Source: Ascarosepion bandense
Taxonomy: Eukaryota > Mollusca > Cephalopoda > Sepiida > Sepiidae
Length of the DNA stretch: 64,000 bases
Assembly (NCBI GenBank): GCA_037127315.1
Contig: JBBBDQ010001185.1
Coordinates: 96,001 to 160,000, forward strand
Direction: 5' to 3'
Program-made: the position numbers and the translations under genes
The notes under the pieces: model-generated
Database searches by the model: none
The model's input: the letters and a program-made list of their open reading frames with translations, nothing else
What the model was told of the DNA's origin: nothing
Shown: piece after piece, positions 1 to 11,906 of the stretch
How the letters are laid out: every line of letters starts with the position of its first letter
Position numbering within the stretch: the first letter of the stretch is position 1

Positions 1-188
1 GCGTTGCCCGTGCAACTCAAAACATTTTAGTGGTAGGAGAATATGCCACGTTTTATTTTACATATTTTGCTTTTGTTTTAAAAAACACTTTTTAAAAAAA
101 AATATTTCTTTTACTTCAAAATTACAGGGAAAAATATTCACATTTTTTTGATGACCAAATGAATTTTTAAAACGTCGAAATAAAAATT

Positions 189-190
<2 letters not shown>

Positions 191-217
<27 letters not shown>
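191..217. repeat. (TA)n microsatellite
   Basis: Pure alternating TA run of about 27 bases, just outside the left inverted repeat that starts near 222. The first 190 bases of the window are AT-rich and show no recognisable gene or element. Confidence 0.95.
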
Positions 218-221
<4 letters not shown>

Positions 222-222
<1 letters not shown>

Positions 223-2577
223 TCGTTTTAGTGTTTTTGTTTTTTTAAAAAGGAGTGTTCTTTAAAGTTGTCACGTGATGTACGCGGCGGGAATCATGTG
301 AACGTCTGTCTATTTTTTTGAAAAACTTTTAAAACACCATTTCACTGTTAAATAGTGTAAGGTTGATGGTTGGAAAAATTGTTTGATATATAGTGCCTCT
401 CTTATAGCGAGGTGCCTATGATATTGTGATTTAAATAGTATTTTTACATTTTCAATCAAAAATTTTCATAAGGGTTCTTGTATGTTATGAGTTAATAAAT
501 GTTTTTTTTTATTGCACTATTATTCCTAGATAGGTGGCATGTAAGACGTCTACTCAGGGAAGTGGTAGTATGGCCAATATAGGTAATTGGTTCATAACAA
601 GAAACACAATCTTGTAAAGGGCATTGAAATTCATACACTATATGTCATCGCTAGTTTAGATTTGATAGGGTTATTATCATTAAAAATAACAAGGTTTGCT
701 GTCTTCCATAAGAAAGGTGCTATATATCAAACAATTTTCACCTACCATCAAACTTACACTCTCGCTGGTCTCCAAGATAATTTCACAACTTGACCCACAC
801 AAAGCGAGCGGCGGGGACGGAATCCCAATCACAGTACTGAAGAAATGTGCTCCAGAACTCTCCTCTGTCCTCTCTAAACTCTATAACCTCTGCCTATCTG
901 CTTCCTGTTTTCCTGCCTGTTGGAAGTCCTCCTGTGTAGTTCCTATATTTAAGAATTCTGGCGAACCCTCAGACCCCGCCAATTACCGCCCTATTAGTCT
1001 CCTTCCGATCTTCGGCAAAGTTTTCGAAGCCATTATCAACGCCGAGGTGATTCGGCATCTCACGGCTCACAAGCTTCTCTAACAAACAGTACGGGTTTCG
1101 CTTCACCAGGTCTACTGCTGATATGCTAACGACCATTACCGAGTACATATACCAGGCTCTTGATAAGAATGGCGAAGCCCGAACCGTTGCCTTGGATATC
1201 TCCAAAGCGTTCGACAGGGTCTGGCCTCTTATGCAAACTGCGGAGCTACGGTATAACTGGACATCTGTTTGACCTCATCCTGTCATTTCTCTCTAACTGC
1301 ACATTGAAGGTAGTATTAAATGGGCATGCCTCCCAAAACTACCATACGAACGCGGGCGTCCCTCAAGGTTCTATCCTAGGTCCCACGCTCTTTCTGATGT
1401 ACATTAATGATCTCCCCGACGCCATTAGATCCCAAGTAGGCATGTACGCCGATGACACCACAATCTACTCTCGCCTCGATCAAAAACCCGGTGTGGGCGA
1501 CAAAGCGAACCTCGCTGCCGAGCTTGAAAAGGACCTCCAATCCGTAGTGGCCTGGGGTAGGAAAGTTCAATGCTTCTAAAACGAAGCTGTTATCAACTAA
1601 CCACCATAGACAATAGCATTTACCTCCCATTAGCATGGAACAAGCTTGCCTCCCAGAGAGTAAAACACTACGCCTCCTTGGCCTTACAATTTCGGCGGAC
1701 CTCAAATGGAATGACTATATCGAATCCATTGCCAAATCTGCCGCTATGAAAGTCGGCTCTCTGTGCAGGGCTCGGAAGTTTTTCCCGCCTGAATCTATCC
1801 TGCACATATACAAATCTACCATCAGCTCATGTATTGAATACTGCTGCCATATCTGGTCGGGTGTCCCTGCTACTCTCCTTGGGCTTCTTGACAAAATACA
1901 AAGGAGGATCTGTAACGTGGTTGATACTGACTTGGCAGACCGGCTGCAACCACTCTCTCACCGGCGTGATGTGGCTTCCCTGTGCCTCTTCTACAAGTAC
2001 TTTCATGGCTTCTGCTCCGATGAACTTAGATCACTGGTGCCGTCTAAGCACGAATTTACACGAGATACTAGATTAGCAACTAGGTCCCACCCTTTTACAG
2101 TTAAACAGATAAGGTGTAACCGTAATTTCTGCCCCAACAACTTCTTTTCTCCGCTTTTCGCCAGTGGAATTCTCGTTCACAAGTCTGCTTTCCCGACAGC
2201 TACAATCTCCAGGTGTTTAAATGTAGGGTCAATAGACACCTCCTATCACACTAACTTCCAATTATTCTCAGAACATTCTCATCTACCCAACCCTCATTCT
2301 CGGTATCCTTACCCGCCTATCACCCACCCTCTGACATTTCCTATATTTAATCATCCTTACTCCACTCTATGTAGCCCCCTGCGCAGTAGTGGCAGTGAAA
2401 TGCATTGCACGGGGTGACACGCTTATAAAAAAAAAATAAATAAAAAATAAAAAAAACAGTGGAAATGAAGTTTTGAAAGTTTTAAAAAATAGACAGACGC
2501 TCACATAATGCTCGCCACGCGCATCACGTGACAGCTTTAAATAACTCTCCTTTTCAAAAAAAACAAAATAAAAAAAC
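222..2577. mobile_element. Inverted-repeat-bounded unit enclosing a LINE
   Basis: Two long imperfect inverted repeats, about 222-352 and 2450-2577, face each other. Both read, in opposite orientation, an A/T-rich lead, then AAAGGAG or AAAGGAGAG, then GTCACGTGATG, then GTCTGTCTATTTTTT, ending near a CACTGTT or CCACTGTT box. The match runs about 115-130 bases with small indels. Everything between them is a LINE copy plus about 340 bases (353-695) with no recognised content. This could be a foldback or terminal-inverted-repeat DNA transposon that received a LINE, or two solo repeats that landed in inverted orientation. No transposase and no clear target duplication were seen. Confidence 0.6.
696..2448 (+). 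pseudogene. CR1/jockey-like non-LTR retrotransposon, RT domain and 3' end
   Basis: Decayed reverse transcriptase of an APE-type non-LTR element, split over several frames. In order it shows a GGDGIP start (around 815), a NYRPISLLP motif (around 980), LDISKAFDRVW (around 1190), GVPQGSILGP (around 1360) and the catalytic YADD box (around 1448). After the RT comes the usual C-terminal region, with ISADLKW and LSHRRDVASLCLFYKYF (to about 2000). The frame breaks near 1082, 1160 and 1580-1635. The 3' end is intact: a GC-rich tail followed by (AAAT)-type A-rich sequence to 2448, where the right inverted repeat begins. The endonuclease and ORF1 are missing, so this is a 5'-truncated dead copy. A fragment of the same family lies at 47866-47993 and a more diverged relative at 5720-6275 (minus). 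Confidence 0.88.
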
Positions 2578-2781
2578 CTGTGAAGAGGCAGAGAGCGATT
2601 GGAAAGTGGAAAATTATTAAACATTTTTACATTCCTTATTTCCAGCAAAAAGGAAACATGCAAGATTACTGGAAAAATGAAATAAAAATTAATGGGAATT
2701 TTCTTTGTCGTTTTTAACTAAACGTGTCTAAATGAAAGATTGCTAGCCAAATATACATTAATATATGTATATATATATGTA

Positions 2782-3947
2782 TAGGATGCGATGAATAAAT
2801 TGCCGTCTGAATTACGTAAAAATATAAATAACGCTGACATCTCATTTTAACAGATATATTTACAAGATTACACAAAAGTATCTTGAAATACAAAAGCGTA
2901 ATTTTATTCAATAAAATCGCCATTGGATTCAACCACGTCTTCAGGCGACTTCGGAATCTACTGTATCTCTTTTGGACAGTCTCTTTGTTTAAGTTGGTCA
3001 ATACTGCCATAATCCTCATCTTCCGTTCATCTTTGGTGTTACACAGAATTTTTTTCGTCCGTCGCTCAACTGCGACCCGCACATAATCAAGGGGGTTGCA
3101 GTCTGGTGAGTTAGATGACCAGATGTAAAAGGTGATGTGGTTTCAGAAATTGTCTGACTACCATAACTGGTTTTTCCTGCTTGTGTGACATGATGCAAAT
3201 TCCCGTTGCCATAGGATCTTCCAACAGCCACCTTCTTGACCCAGGGTAGCACTACCTCTTCAGGGCACTTGATGAAGGCCTCCGTGTTAAGTGTGAGGCC
3301 CTGTGGGCAAAATGAATGGAAGCATAAATTCTCCATCAGTAAAAATCACTCCAAACATTTTCGTAATCATCACTAGACTCATCTATTTATTTCCGAATCC
3401 TTTGCATTGTCCAGGGGTTAATATCCAAGCACTCTCAAATATTCATACTAGAGCTTCCGGTGCGAACGCTGAGCAGTATCAGTCAGTCAGTTAAGTGATA
3501 CACGTTTGATCGATCATGTCTCGAAAGAGACATGACTGTCTAGGCAGAACATTATCCCGCAGTAGGTTGCCATTACTTTCTACGGTAGACTGGTTGCCAG
3601 CCAAAGCTATAGAACCCAATCTGTCCTGTAATTTAACCCATAACTGTAAGGAAGAGACGAATTAATACCTTTCTCAAAGGTATTTGTGCGTAAGTGAATG
3701 CAAGGAATTCAACTGGAATTCGAACCCGTCTCCTCGATTTCTCGTTCCGAGCCGATATTCACTGCCCCACAACGCACATCATGTCATTTCCGAATTTCTG
3801 GTGGAGTGAATTGGTCATGGTGCCCATTTTCTCACAGACGCTGCCTAACTGACTTTACTAAGCTGTGCAGTCGACAAAATAAAAAGCAAACAACGCGCAT
3901 GTGCAAAATTAAAATAAAAAATGGCGATAATTTACCCATTGCGCCTG
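2782..3947 (-). mobile_element. Mariner element, internally deleted, copy 1
   Basis: Mariner-family DNA transposon on the minus strand. The ends are inverted repeats, left AGGATGCGATGAATAAATTG near 2783 and right CAGGCGCAATGGGTAAATT ending at 3947, flanked by TA on both sides (2780-2781 and 3948-3949), the target site of this superfamily. The transposase starts near 3813 and ends near 2905. The third catalytic motif reads SPDCNPLDY, followed by a VERRTKK stretch and a C-terminal RFRSRL block. The middle of the transposase, including the FSDEK region that holds the first catalytic aspartate, is missing, and several frameshifts are present. A SINE is nested at 3484-3778. Without it the copy is about 870 bases, close to copies 2 (6965-7817) and 3 (16812-17659). 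Confidence 0.85.
3484..3778 (-). mobile_element. tRNA-derived SINE (family A), nested in mariner copy 1
   Basis: A minus-strand SINE of about 295 bases. Read on its own strand it begins GATGTGCGTTGTGGGGCAGT, which gives an A-box-like TGGGGCAGTG, then a B-box-like GGGTTCGAATTCC, so a Pol III tRNA-like head is present. The body follows, with CCAGTCTACC and a GCAGAAAG-type segment. The 3' end holds a hairpin CATGTCTC-GAAA-GAGACATG (read on the plus strand) and CAGTCAGTTAAG. Close copies in the same orientation lie at 41021-41326, 44806-45056 and 45367-45671. It interrupts the 5' part of the mariner transposase, so it is younger than that mariner copy. Confidence 0.85.
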
Positions 3948-3949
3948 TA

Positions 3950-4300
3950 TACGCATCTTTTTTTTTTCAGATATATAAATATGTTCTTGTGTAATGAAAC
4001 ATTGAATGAGATTCCTGGCAATGAGTCGAATTCTCAACAACAAAAACATCCCCTGATGTTCAATTCCATCTGCCAACAATTTAGGCCAACTACAGAATAA
4101 TAACTTATCGCTCACTAAGTATTTCTTACAAAAGAAAAATTAGAATGAAAATTTATCATTCAATTTAGATTTATTGTTTTCTGTTAAAAACTAATAAATC
4201 AATAAATGAAAATTAAGACTCACTACATTGAGACATGAGTTGAAGCGTGTTTGTTTAATTATCGAGATGCAGATAATTTTAACTCGTCCCGTAAACTGAA

Positions 4301-4368
<68 letters not shown>

Positions 4369-5024
4369 GTCTGTTTCTTAGAATTATAAGATAACGTTTC
4401 CCCGATGTGTTTATTACATTTTCCCACGAAAAGACAAATAGAATGAATTAATGACCAATGTCAACATCGTGAAAACAATTTTGTCTTCACCTTACTTGAC
4501 CATTTTATTAATCCCTCATTTAAATGCCTTTTCCTGTCTTCAATTTTATGCCTGACTGATACTTCCTAGGCTATAAACACGTACACATAAGCTCACGTAC
4601 GTAAACAGTCAATATACATACACAAGCACATACACATTTTTGCGTGTGTCTGTTTTATTTATTTATTTAAGCGTGTGTGGATTTATACGATAGAATGCTG
4701 ACAAATTTTCACCCAATGAACAAACATCAGAATGTATTTAGGAATCTTTTTAAAGTCATAATAAAAACGTTTAATCTTTCCATCTTATATACGCACGGAG
4801 TTGTTTGTATATTAGTTAACATTATTATTTGTGTTTGTGCGTGAGAGTTAAGATTACTTACTGTTTGTTTGTTTGTATGTATATGGATATGTATAGCAAT
4901 CATCGTGCAGTAATTATGGAATCTCTGTAAAGATCATGTAAGATAGAATTGAAATACCAATGATCATTGGCAATAAAGGAGTCAACCGTAGTCGGGATCA
5001 TTGCGTCAATGCGAATAATTCTTT
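3950..5024. other. AT-rich gap
   Basis: Apart from the TATC microsatellite at 4301-4368 I see no gene, RNA or recognisable transposon. Short open frames here are not supported by any motif. Confidence 0.6.
4301..4368. repeat. (TATC)17 microsatellite
   Basis: Seventeen uninterrupted TATC units. Confidence 0.99.
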
Positions 5025-5290
5025 CCTTAGTAGCAGTATATGAGCTTTGCCAGGGCTTCATACCGTTTTGAATTCTCCTTCTCCTAGACTGGTTGCCATC
5101 CAAGGCTATACAAGCCAATCTCCCCTGCTATTTATTCATAGCTATGAGGGTGAAGTAGAAGAGATGGATTTATACATTTTCCAAGGGTATTAGTACGTAA
5201 GTAAATGCAATGAACTCGACTGGAATTCGAACTCGGTTCTCTGATTCTTCAGTTCGATCCGTAATCCATTACTCCAACGTACTTTATTTG
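5025..5290 (-). mobile_element. tRNA-derived SINE (family B, diverged)
   Basis: Minus-strand relative of the SINE at 3484-3778. It shares the block GACTGGTTGCCA..CCAAGGCTATA, the ATTTATTCATAGCTATGAG segment, and the head with a B-box-like GGAATTCGAACTCGG read in reverse. Its 3' part differs: beyond CTAGACTGG it runs into TTGAATTCTCCTTCTC instead of the CTGCGG segment and terminal hairpin of family A. The same alternative 3' part appears at 23097-23235 and 26290-26360, which suggests a separate subfamily. Confidence 0.6.
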
Positions 5291-5719
5291 AAATGAAAAT
5301 GTACATTTGAGTGGCATTTACTGAGCATTCAATAAAACCACCAGATTATAGGTAGCAGCAATATATAAAGCATGGTCGAATGGTAAACTTATAAATACGC
5401 AAGATAGATTCGGGCGAGAAACGTTGTCTTGCTCGACACAATGAACCAACTTTTCTAGCAGCAGACCTCACAAGTGATTCGATTCAATAATCTTTCCACT
5501 TCAGGAAGGCGCAATGAGTCACTCTCCTAAAGATTAGAATCAACAATGTTCATGGAAATAAGAAAAACTTCTCTCAGACGATTGATAGATAGCAGTTTCG
5601 TTTGGAAGACGTTAAAATTAAGAAGCCATTGCCATAGTTAACAACAAAATATAGGTAATTTCTCATATTAGTTACCAATATAATATATAATTTCTCATAT
5701 CAGCTGCCAATCTGACCTG

Positions 5720-6275
5720 ATCGAACTGATGAGACTTACTAGTGAGAGAGGAGTAAATGGATGTATAATCAGCGTAGATACCGAGTTGAGAACAGATGCA
5801 ACCAGGAAAGTCGTTGCTGAAATTTAGGTACAACGTAGGTCCAAGTATAGAGCCCTGAGATTTCGCGAAAGTCGTATAAGAAAGACTGCATCAGTTAAAA
5901 GGCTCGACCAGAAATGTCATAATCTTTCAACTTATGAAGAAGACCAGGATGTCAAGCCCTGTCATATTCCTTCGAGGTATTCAAAGTAACAGCACGAATT
6001 CAACTACACTTATCTAAAAACTTTTCAACAATAATCGTTAATACATCAGCAATTGACCTAGAGAAGTAAAAGCCATATTGCTTATGTGAAATAAGAACCT
6101 GTGACGCGAGATAATTAATCAATTCAGGGTTGATGAGAGCCTCTAGTACTTTGTCAAAGGTAGATAAAAGGGTAATAGTTTGATAGAAGGATCAAACAAT
6201 TTGCCTGAGTTTTTAAAGACTGGAACTACAAAAGAGGATTTCTAACAAGTAGGAAGGCAAGAAACAACAAGATAT
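5720..6275 (-). pseudogene. CR1/jockey-like reverse transcriptase fragment
   Basis: On the minus strand, broken frames spell RT pieces collinear with the copy at 696-2417: a VPVFKNSG-like stretch near 6230, STFDKVLEALINPELINYL near 6150, QYGFYFSRSIADVLT near 6070 and a KEYDRA segment near 5970. Stops and frameshifts are frequent, so the copy is old. It has no intact ends. Its divergence from the 696-2417 copy is far larger than that of the 47866-47993 fragment. Confidence 0.65.
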
Positions 6276-6962
6276 CTATTGTAGGGTTTAGAGAGAACAG
6301 GAGCAGGCTCAGGATCACATTTCTTAGGGTCACTACGCAACTGATCACCTGAATAATTCCCTTCACAGAGATGACCATTCACGCATAGAGGGTCTTGTGC
6401 AAGTAAAGCTAGTGGAGCCCATCCTTCTTTAGTTCAAACTACAATTTCTTCCAATATGTAAGTTGCCCTTGGTCATGGACACGGAGTCATTGAGTCCATT
6501 AGAACTGTCCGTTCAGGCCGTTGAATCTAGGAAGTGATCATCACTGCACTAATCCTATACATAACTACGGAGCTCAGTCTACACTATTGTGTAAGATGGC
6601 CGTTAACACTACAAGCATGTTCAACTGCTCTTTGATATGTTTTGTTTTTATGACTGCTATATAGTTAACCACCTTCGTAGACTTACCAATATTTTATAAC
6701 AAGGTTACCCCACCCCCTGTAACGATAACTTCGTGCTAGCTCAACCATCGACACATTCTGAAGAGTTCCGACAACCCAGTTTCATTCACAAAGTTTAGAT
6801 TAAACCGTGAGATGACCTTCAGGCACTTTCCAAATGTGCCATGCACTGGGATAGCCTACCTAAAGCAGTTATATTCAAGAACTCATGTATCTGACTGATC
6901 CACCATGGTTGAAATTCCAACCCGGGTTTCATGACAAGAAAGTGGACGTTTCTATAAACATA
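6276..6962. other. Uncharacterised stretch, possibly old LINE 3' sequence
   Basis: No clear gene. Between about 6720 and 6930 the plus strand gives a weak resemblance to the C-terminal tail of CR1-like LINE ORF2 (FHSQSLD, then SGTFQMCHALG), with stops. I would not rely on it. Confidence 0.25.
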
Positions 6963-6964
6963 TA

Positions 6965-7817
6965 AAGAGTGATATGGATAAATTGCCATTTAAATTATGA
7001 AAAAATGAAAATAACACTGACATGTTAGCAATACTTATCAAAATTACACAAAAATATATACTTTTCTTTCAATACTAAAGAGTAAATTTATTCAATAAAA
7101 TCGCCATTGGCTTCAACCATGTCCTCCAGACGATTTCGGAATCTCTTGAAAATATTCTGGACAGTTTTCTTGTTGGTGAATGTTGCCATAATCCTTGTCC
7201 TTCAGTTTATCTTTGGTGTGACAAGAAATTTTGTTTGTCTCTCGCTCAACTGCGCCCCACGCATAATAATCAAGGGGGTTGCAATCTGGAGAGTTAGCCA
7301 AATGTAAGGGGTGATGTTGTCGCAGAAATTGTCTGACAGCAATGATTGGGTTCTTCTGTTCGTGAGGCATAGTGAAGAGTCCTGTTGCCAAGGTCTTCCA
7401 GTAGCCACCCACTTGACGAAGGACAGGAATACCTTCTTAAGGCACTTGTAGTCCTCTGTATTGAGTCTGACACCCTGTGCGAAGACAAACAGAGGCATAA
7501 CGTGACTATCAGTAATGGTCATCTCAAACATTTTTGTGATCACCATTAAACTCATCCAACTCTTTCCGAATCTTCTGCTCTGTCCTCAGATTGACACCCA
7601 AACACACTGAAATATTCGTATTAAAGCTTCTACGTGAATACCAAGCAGTACAGTATGTCGTTTCCAAATTTCTGGCGGAGTGAGTTGCGTCATGGTGCTC
7701 TTTTTCTCACAGATGGTGTCCAACTGACCCTACTATGCTGCACAGTCAACAAAATCAAAAACAAACAATGCGCATTCGCAAAAAATAGAATGGCAACAAT
7801 TTACTCATAGTACCCTG
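6965..7817 (-). mobile_element. Mariner element, internally deleted, copy 2
   Basis: An 853-base mariner copy on the minus strand with both ends present: left AAGAGTGATATGGATAAATTG and right (reversed) CAGGGTACTATGAGTAAATTG, each next to a TA dinucleotide (6963-6964 and 7818-7819). The transposase begins with MTQLTPPEIWK near 7696 and shows the third catalytic motif SPDCNPLDYYAWGAVE near 7270. As in copy 1, the N-terminal block joins directly to the TITDSHVMPLF segment, skipping the central region with the first catalytic aspartate. Frameshifts separate the remaining blocks. It cannot encode an active transposase. Confidence 0.88.
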
Positions 7818-7819
7818 TA

Positions 7820-8985
7820 TGTATATGACAGAGAGATTGAAGAAGAGAGTTCAAGTTTGGTTAGAATTATATTGACGTCATGAGAAAAAAAATGGAGAGA
7901 ATTATAAGAAAATAAGAGAAAAAAGATTTACGAAAAGAAGCGGGATTATTGCACACTAATCAGATGTGAAAGGAAGTTTGTTTCCTTTTCCTATCATAAA
8001 ACACCAATGACATCGACTTCCTCACATTTTAATTTTCCTTCCTACCCCGATTCCCGTCAGTTTTCTTTATCCTTACACCCATGGCTCCGAGATACACAAA
8101 TAAACCAACCCCCAAAAATGTTAATTGTGAATATCGCAGGCGTTTATTTCTGAATTTACCGTTATTCCTTTCCGGAGTCGCGACAAAGTTTGCACATGCT
8201 CCGAGCTGAAATGCTTTCACAACACCTGATCTCTTTCACGAGGACAGATATGAAGTCCTGGATAGGAAGTGTAAAAATCCTTAACAGAAGGAAAACCCAT
8301 TATCCATATGCACCAACGAAGAGAACAGATCAGAAATCGCTTTGCTGCCCTCCTAACTTGGCTATTTTTTTAATTCCTTTTTCTTGATATTTCACCTCTA
8401 GAAAAACAAGAGGGGGAATTCTGTCAGCGGAAATGATCGTGTAATAAAGTGAAAATGAAGTCATGAAATAAAATATATAAGTCAGTTAATGTTTAAGTAG
8501 ATCCACATTGACAAAAATCACATCTGTTGGCAGCTTATTTCTTTCGTGCTGATATACTTTTTAAAATGGACACTTTTTATGATTCAGATTTGAAAATAAT
8601 AGTCATTCTTTCAGTTATCATTTTCAGCTATCGATTATTTTGAATATTAAAACCCTACAGCATTATTATCACAGAAAGCTAAAAAATCCATTTAAAAATG
8701 TTGACGAAACTGTAAAATATACCGACATTAAGGATTTTTTAAAAAGTGTTTTTAATTTTTTTTTTACTTTCGTCTTGTTCTGTACTGTAAACATTGTTGT
8801 AATATCGCCTTTCCCGGAAAGGCATATGGTGGTTCTCCGAATGTATAGTCGAAATAGTGTCAATGACAATTATAAGCAATGTGAATGAAAATTTATAATC
8901 AGGATCATGTTTATATTTCTCATGTTTAAAGGCATTTTTACTCGGACTTTATAATACTTATTCCAGACATATACACAGGCATAAA
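7820..8985. other. Gap without recognised genes
   Basis: Nothing supportable was seen: AT-rich sequence with scattered short frames and no motif. Confidence 0.5.
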
Positions 8986-8990
8986 TGGAT

Positions 8991-9165
8991 ACCTCGACGT
9001 GGTATAATGGTTAATAATTTTGTATCGTTAGAAGAATTACAGCTGAATAGTGACTCCAATCCTCACCCCAACGCTCTGCTTTCGGCCTGATGTCACATCT
9101 AAGCTACGCTTAGAAAATCACGATATTGGCATAAATATATAAGCATCGTGATATAATGAATGGAA
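8991..9165 (+). mobile_element. Dimeric tRNA-like SINE (family C)
   Basis: Begins ACCTCGACGTGGTATAATGG, an A-box-like start, then a B-box-like segment CTCCAATCCTCA, then TTTCGGCC and CTACGCTTAGAAAA. The same order occurs at 53081-53347, where two units stand in tandem. Here the second unit is only a stub, starting GCATCGTGATATAATG near 9145, which matches the start of unit 2 at 53213 (GCACCGCGATGTGTTGTAATG). The copy is diverged. Confidence 0.55.
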
Positions 9166-9313
9166 ATTACGTTTTAAAAGACCAATCTTTCCCACACCTC
9201 GTGTTTTCAGTCATATCGGTATATATATATAATTCTACTCTGTATCGAGCACTCTTTATAAAAGTAAATGCTTTAACAGTGGGTTTAAATCTACGTGTTC
9301 TTTCACTTTCTTG

Positions 9314-9314
<1 letters not shown>

Positions 9315-9359
<45 letters not shown>
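9315..9359. repeat. (TA)n microsatellite
   Basis: About 22 TA units. A weak hammerhead-like string lies about 100 bases downstream on the minus strand (see findings). Confidence 0.95.
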
Positions 9360-9362
<3 letters not shown>

Positions 9363-9997
9363 TTGAATATATAGATCGGAATCTGACAAGTTGATAGAAT
9401 AACGTAAAAAAATAAAATAGGAAATGAATCTCGATCTAACATTTTCCCTTTTATTAAAACTTCTTCAGAGATCATGGTGAAAATGAAAAACTTACAAAGA
9501 AACTGTGTTATATTCTGCCTGGTTCTGGATCACAACGAATAACGTTGAAGAAGAACAAGAATATAAAAAAAATATAAACTTATATTTTTATCTTTCGTCG
9601 ATGACGGTTGTGCGGAGTAGCCGGAGAGAATCACATATTTACAGAAGTTGTCGGGGAGTCGGTAGCCTGCTGGGAGCTCCCTGTTCTCTCTCTATTCTCT
9701 TCTCTTCTTCGTCAAGAAACCCTAGACTTATATAACCCCAAATTCCCAAGCATTTTTGCTTTTTCGGGTTGTTGCTTAATTGATTTCATCTATGGCCAGA
9801 TACATCTGTTCAATCATCTTCGCCGGCTATCACCTTTAGTACCGTTTATCGACTGTGTTTTCTGCTTTTGATGTCAATCATATTTTTTCGGCTATCGCTT
9901 TTCAAGCCTTTGTTGTTACACCCAGCCGTCACCATCCATGGGCCAGAATAAATTTTTGTCAATCATAATTTTGCCGGTCAAGTAATATATTATAAGT

Positions 9998-10255
9998 ATA
10001 CTAGTATGCTGTGATTTTGCATGGATTATTGGTCAGATATGTGTCACGTGTATTAAAGCAATAGATAATTATTTTCAATGTATTTGGAATAGTATGTATG
10101 TATGTATGTATGTGTGTATGTATGTATGTATGGAAACATTCGTTTGTTTACATGTATGGATGCGTATTAATACGCGTGTCAAGTGTATTAAAACGATGGA
10201 TAATTTTTAAATATATGTATGAGGAATTCTTTGGACGGTAAAGTGTATGATGGTG

Positions 10256-10286
<31 letters not shown>

Positions 10287-10350
10287 TGTCGGTAACGTTA
10301 ATTAATATAAGTTTATGCGTGCATGTGTGTGAAGGAAATGTCTGTAGACA
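9998..10350. repeat. Diverged repeat block, left copy
   Basis: Contains repeated GTGTCACGTGTATTAAA and GTGTCAAGTGTATTAAA motifs, each followed by a GATAAT..TTTAAAT-type stretch, and ends with TCGGTAACGTTA. The same motifs in the same order recur at 13640-13935. (TATG)n sits at 10093-10132 and (TG)n at 10255-10286 inside it. A small hairpin, GAAATGTCT-GT-AGACATTTC, lies near 10333. Confidence 0.6.
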
Positions 10351-10520
10351 TTTCTGATTAAATCGTTGTAAACGTAGCGAGATGTTGCGAGGATGTATAA
10401 ATACTGCTGCCATTTTCTGTTGTAGGTCAACGAAACATACTTGATTGTAATAAATTTTGTCGTTGGAATTTTTCTTTGAAGATGGAATTTGGTATTTCAT
10501 TTATTCTTTGTATTATTTTT

Positions 10521-10705
10521 ATGTATTATTTAGAACATTATTTTTATTAAAATATTATTTATTTTTATATATTATTTAGAATATTATTATAATATTATGT
10601 ATTATTTAGAATATTATTTTTATTAAAATATTATTTATTTTTATATATTATTTAGAATATTATTATAATATTATGTATTATTTAGAATATTATTTAGAAT
10701 TAGTA
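10521..10705. repeat. 76-bp tandem repeat, about 2.3 copies
   Basis: The block starting TATTAAAATATTATTTATTT at 10545 recurs at 10621 with almost no change, giving a 76-base period made of TATTATTTAGAATATT-type AT-rich sequence. Confidence 0.9.
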
Positions 10706-11557
10706 TAATTTCATTCATTTTAATGTATTGGTAAACATAAGTTAGATTCATGAAAAATGGATCAGTAGAAAAAGGGTAATGTAATGTTTTAAGCGAGTGT
10801 TTATAGTTGGTAGTAATGCTATTTATTATGATTTCAAAATGCTTTCTCCTTAAAGGTTTATGTTATTTTTTTTTAAAATTAAGGCTGGCCTTAGTGAAAT
10901 CTAATTTAAGAGAGTTAGAAAGGTTTTCTAAGCGTAAGCCTCTTTTGACTTCGTAAATGTGGATTTTTAGATCACGTGATGTCTCCCCTTTGTAGACATT
11001 TTAAGCATTTGAAATGGTAGCTGGTATATTTTTCTTCCTGGTTATATCACCAATAGTATTGGAAGTAGTGGTAACGATCCTTGTATTTGGGATAACCAAT
11101 TTGTTTGCGAGTTTCCTTGAAAGGTTATTGGAAGGTAGGATTATGAAATTTGTGCAATTTTCGTTGGAAGTATCCGTTTTTTATTTTTATTCGTTGATTT
11201 TGTTAGCATGTATTTTAGCGTTGAAGATAAAATGGTGAAGGTAGTGGAGAAGTTTAAATGTTTTCTCAATGTATTAATCTTCTTCAGATAGATATTCAGG
11301 GCCACACATTTTAAGGGTTGTAAGCTAAAATTCTATGATTCATCCAGATTTTATTCTCTGGTTGTGGTGGGAATAGAAATTGGTGAGGTCGTTTTTGCTT
11401 GTGGATTTTCGGTAAACTTTAAAATCTTATTCATCATTATTACATATTAATAATGTCGAGAAAAGGTAGAAAATTGTTTGTTTTAAATTCGTGTGAGAAT
11501 TCAATAAATATATATTTTTTATTTTGAGGTGCTATTTCGTTGCTGGTGAAACTTACT
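10706..11557. other. AT-rich gap
   Basis: No recognised gene. A 74-codon hydrophobic frame at 11014-11238 has no family signature and is probably chance. Confidence 0.5.
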
Positions 11558-11565
11558 CTGGGTAC

Positions 11566-11906
11566 CATGGCCGTATCTGACTACCAGGGCACACCGGGCA
11601 CAGGTCCAGGCCGATCCGTGCAATCATAGTGAAAATCCGGGCAAAGTAGAATGAACGCAGTAAAAATCTGTTTGTTTATTTATTAATTTTGGGAGAAAAG
11701 ACTGGTTATACTCAGAAAGTCAAAACCCGATTTCCTGATTTCGTTCACGTTCTGTGCCTAATTTCCATTGGATTAGCCGAAAAAATCCGCAAAAATCATA
11801 GATTCTGGAAACGGATGACACTGATGACATCATCACATTGTCAACTAATAAATCCGGGCAATTTTTCTTTATGTCTGGAGATTTTTTAGCATCAGCTACG
11901 GCCCTG
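11566..11906. mobile_element. hAT-type MITE with 8-bp target duplication
   Basis: A 341-base unit whose ends are inverted repeats: left CATGGCCGTATCTGA and right, reversed, CAGGGCCGTAGCTGA. It is flanked by CTGGGTAC (11558-11565) and CTCGGTAC (11907-11914), an 8-base duplication with one mismatch. CAGGGCCG-type ends plus an 8-base duplication are typical of the hAT superfamily. The interior has no transposase, so it is non-autonomous. It sits immediately upstream of a Tx1-like LINE fragment. Confidence 0.75.

Noticed and set aside
5715..5760. CTGATGAG string as a hammerhead core
   Set aside because: No GAAA box or pairing stems follow, and the string lies inside a readable RT fragment.
9505..9960. 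Solo LTR, from TGTTATATTCTG start and a TATATAA box
   Set aside because: No matching end, no target duplication and no second copy in the window.
11014..11238. Hydrophobic 74-codon membrane peptide
   Set aside because: T-rich DNA gives hydrophobic frames by chance, and there is no family match or context.
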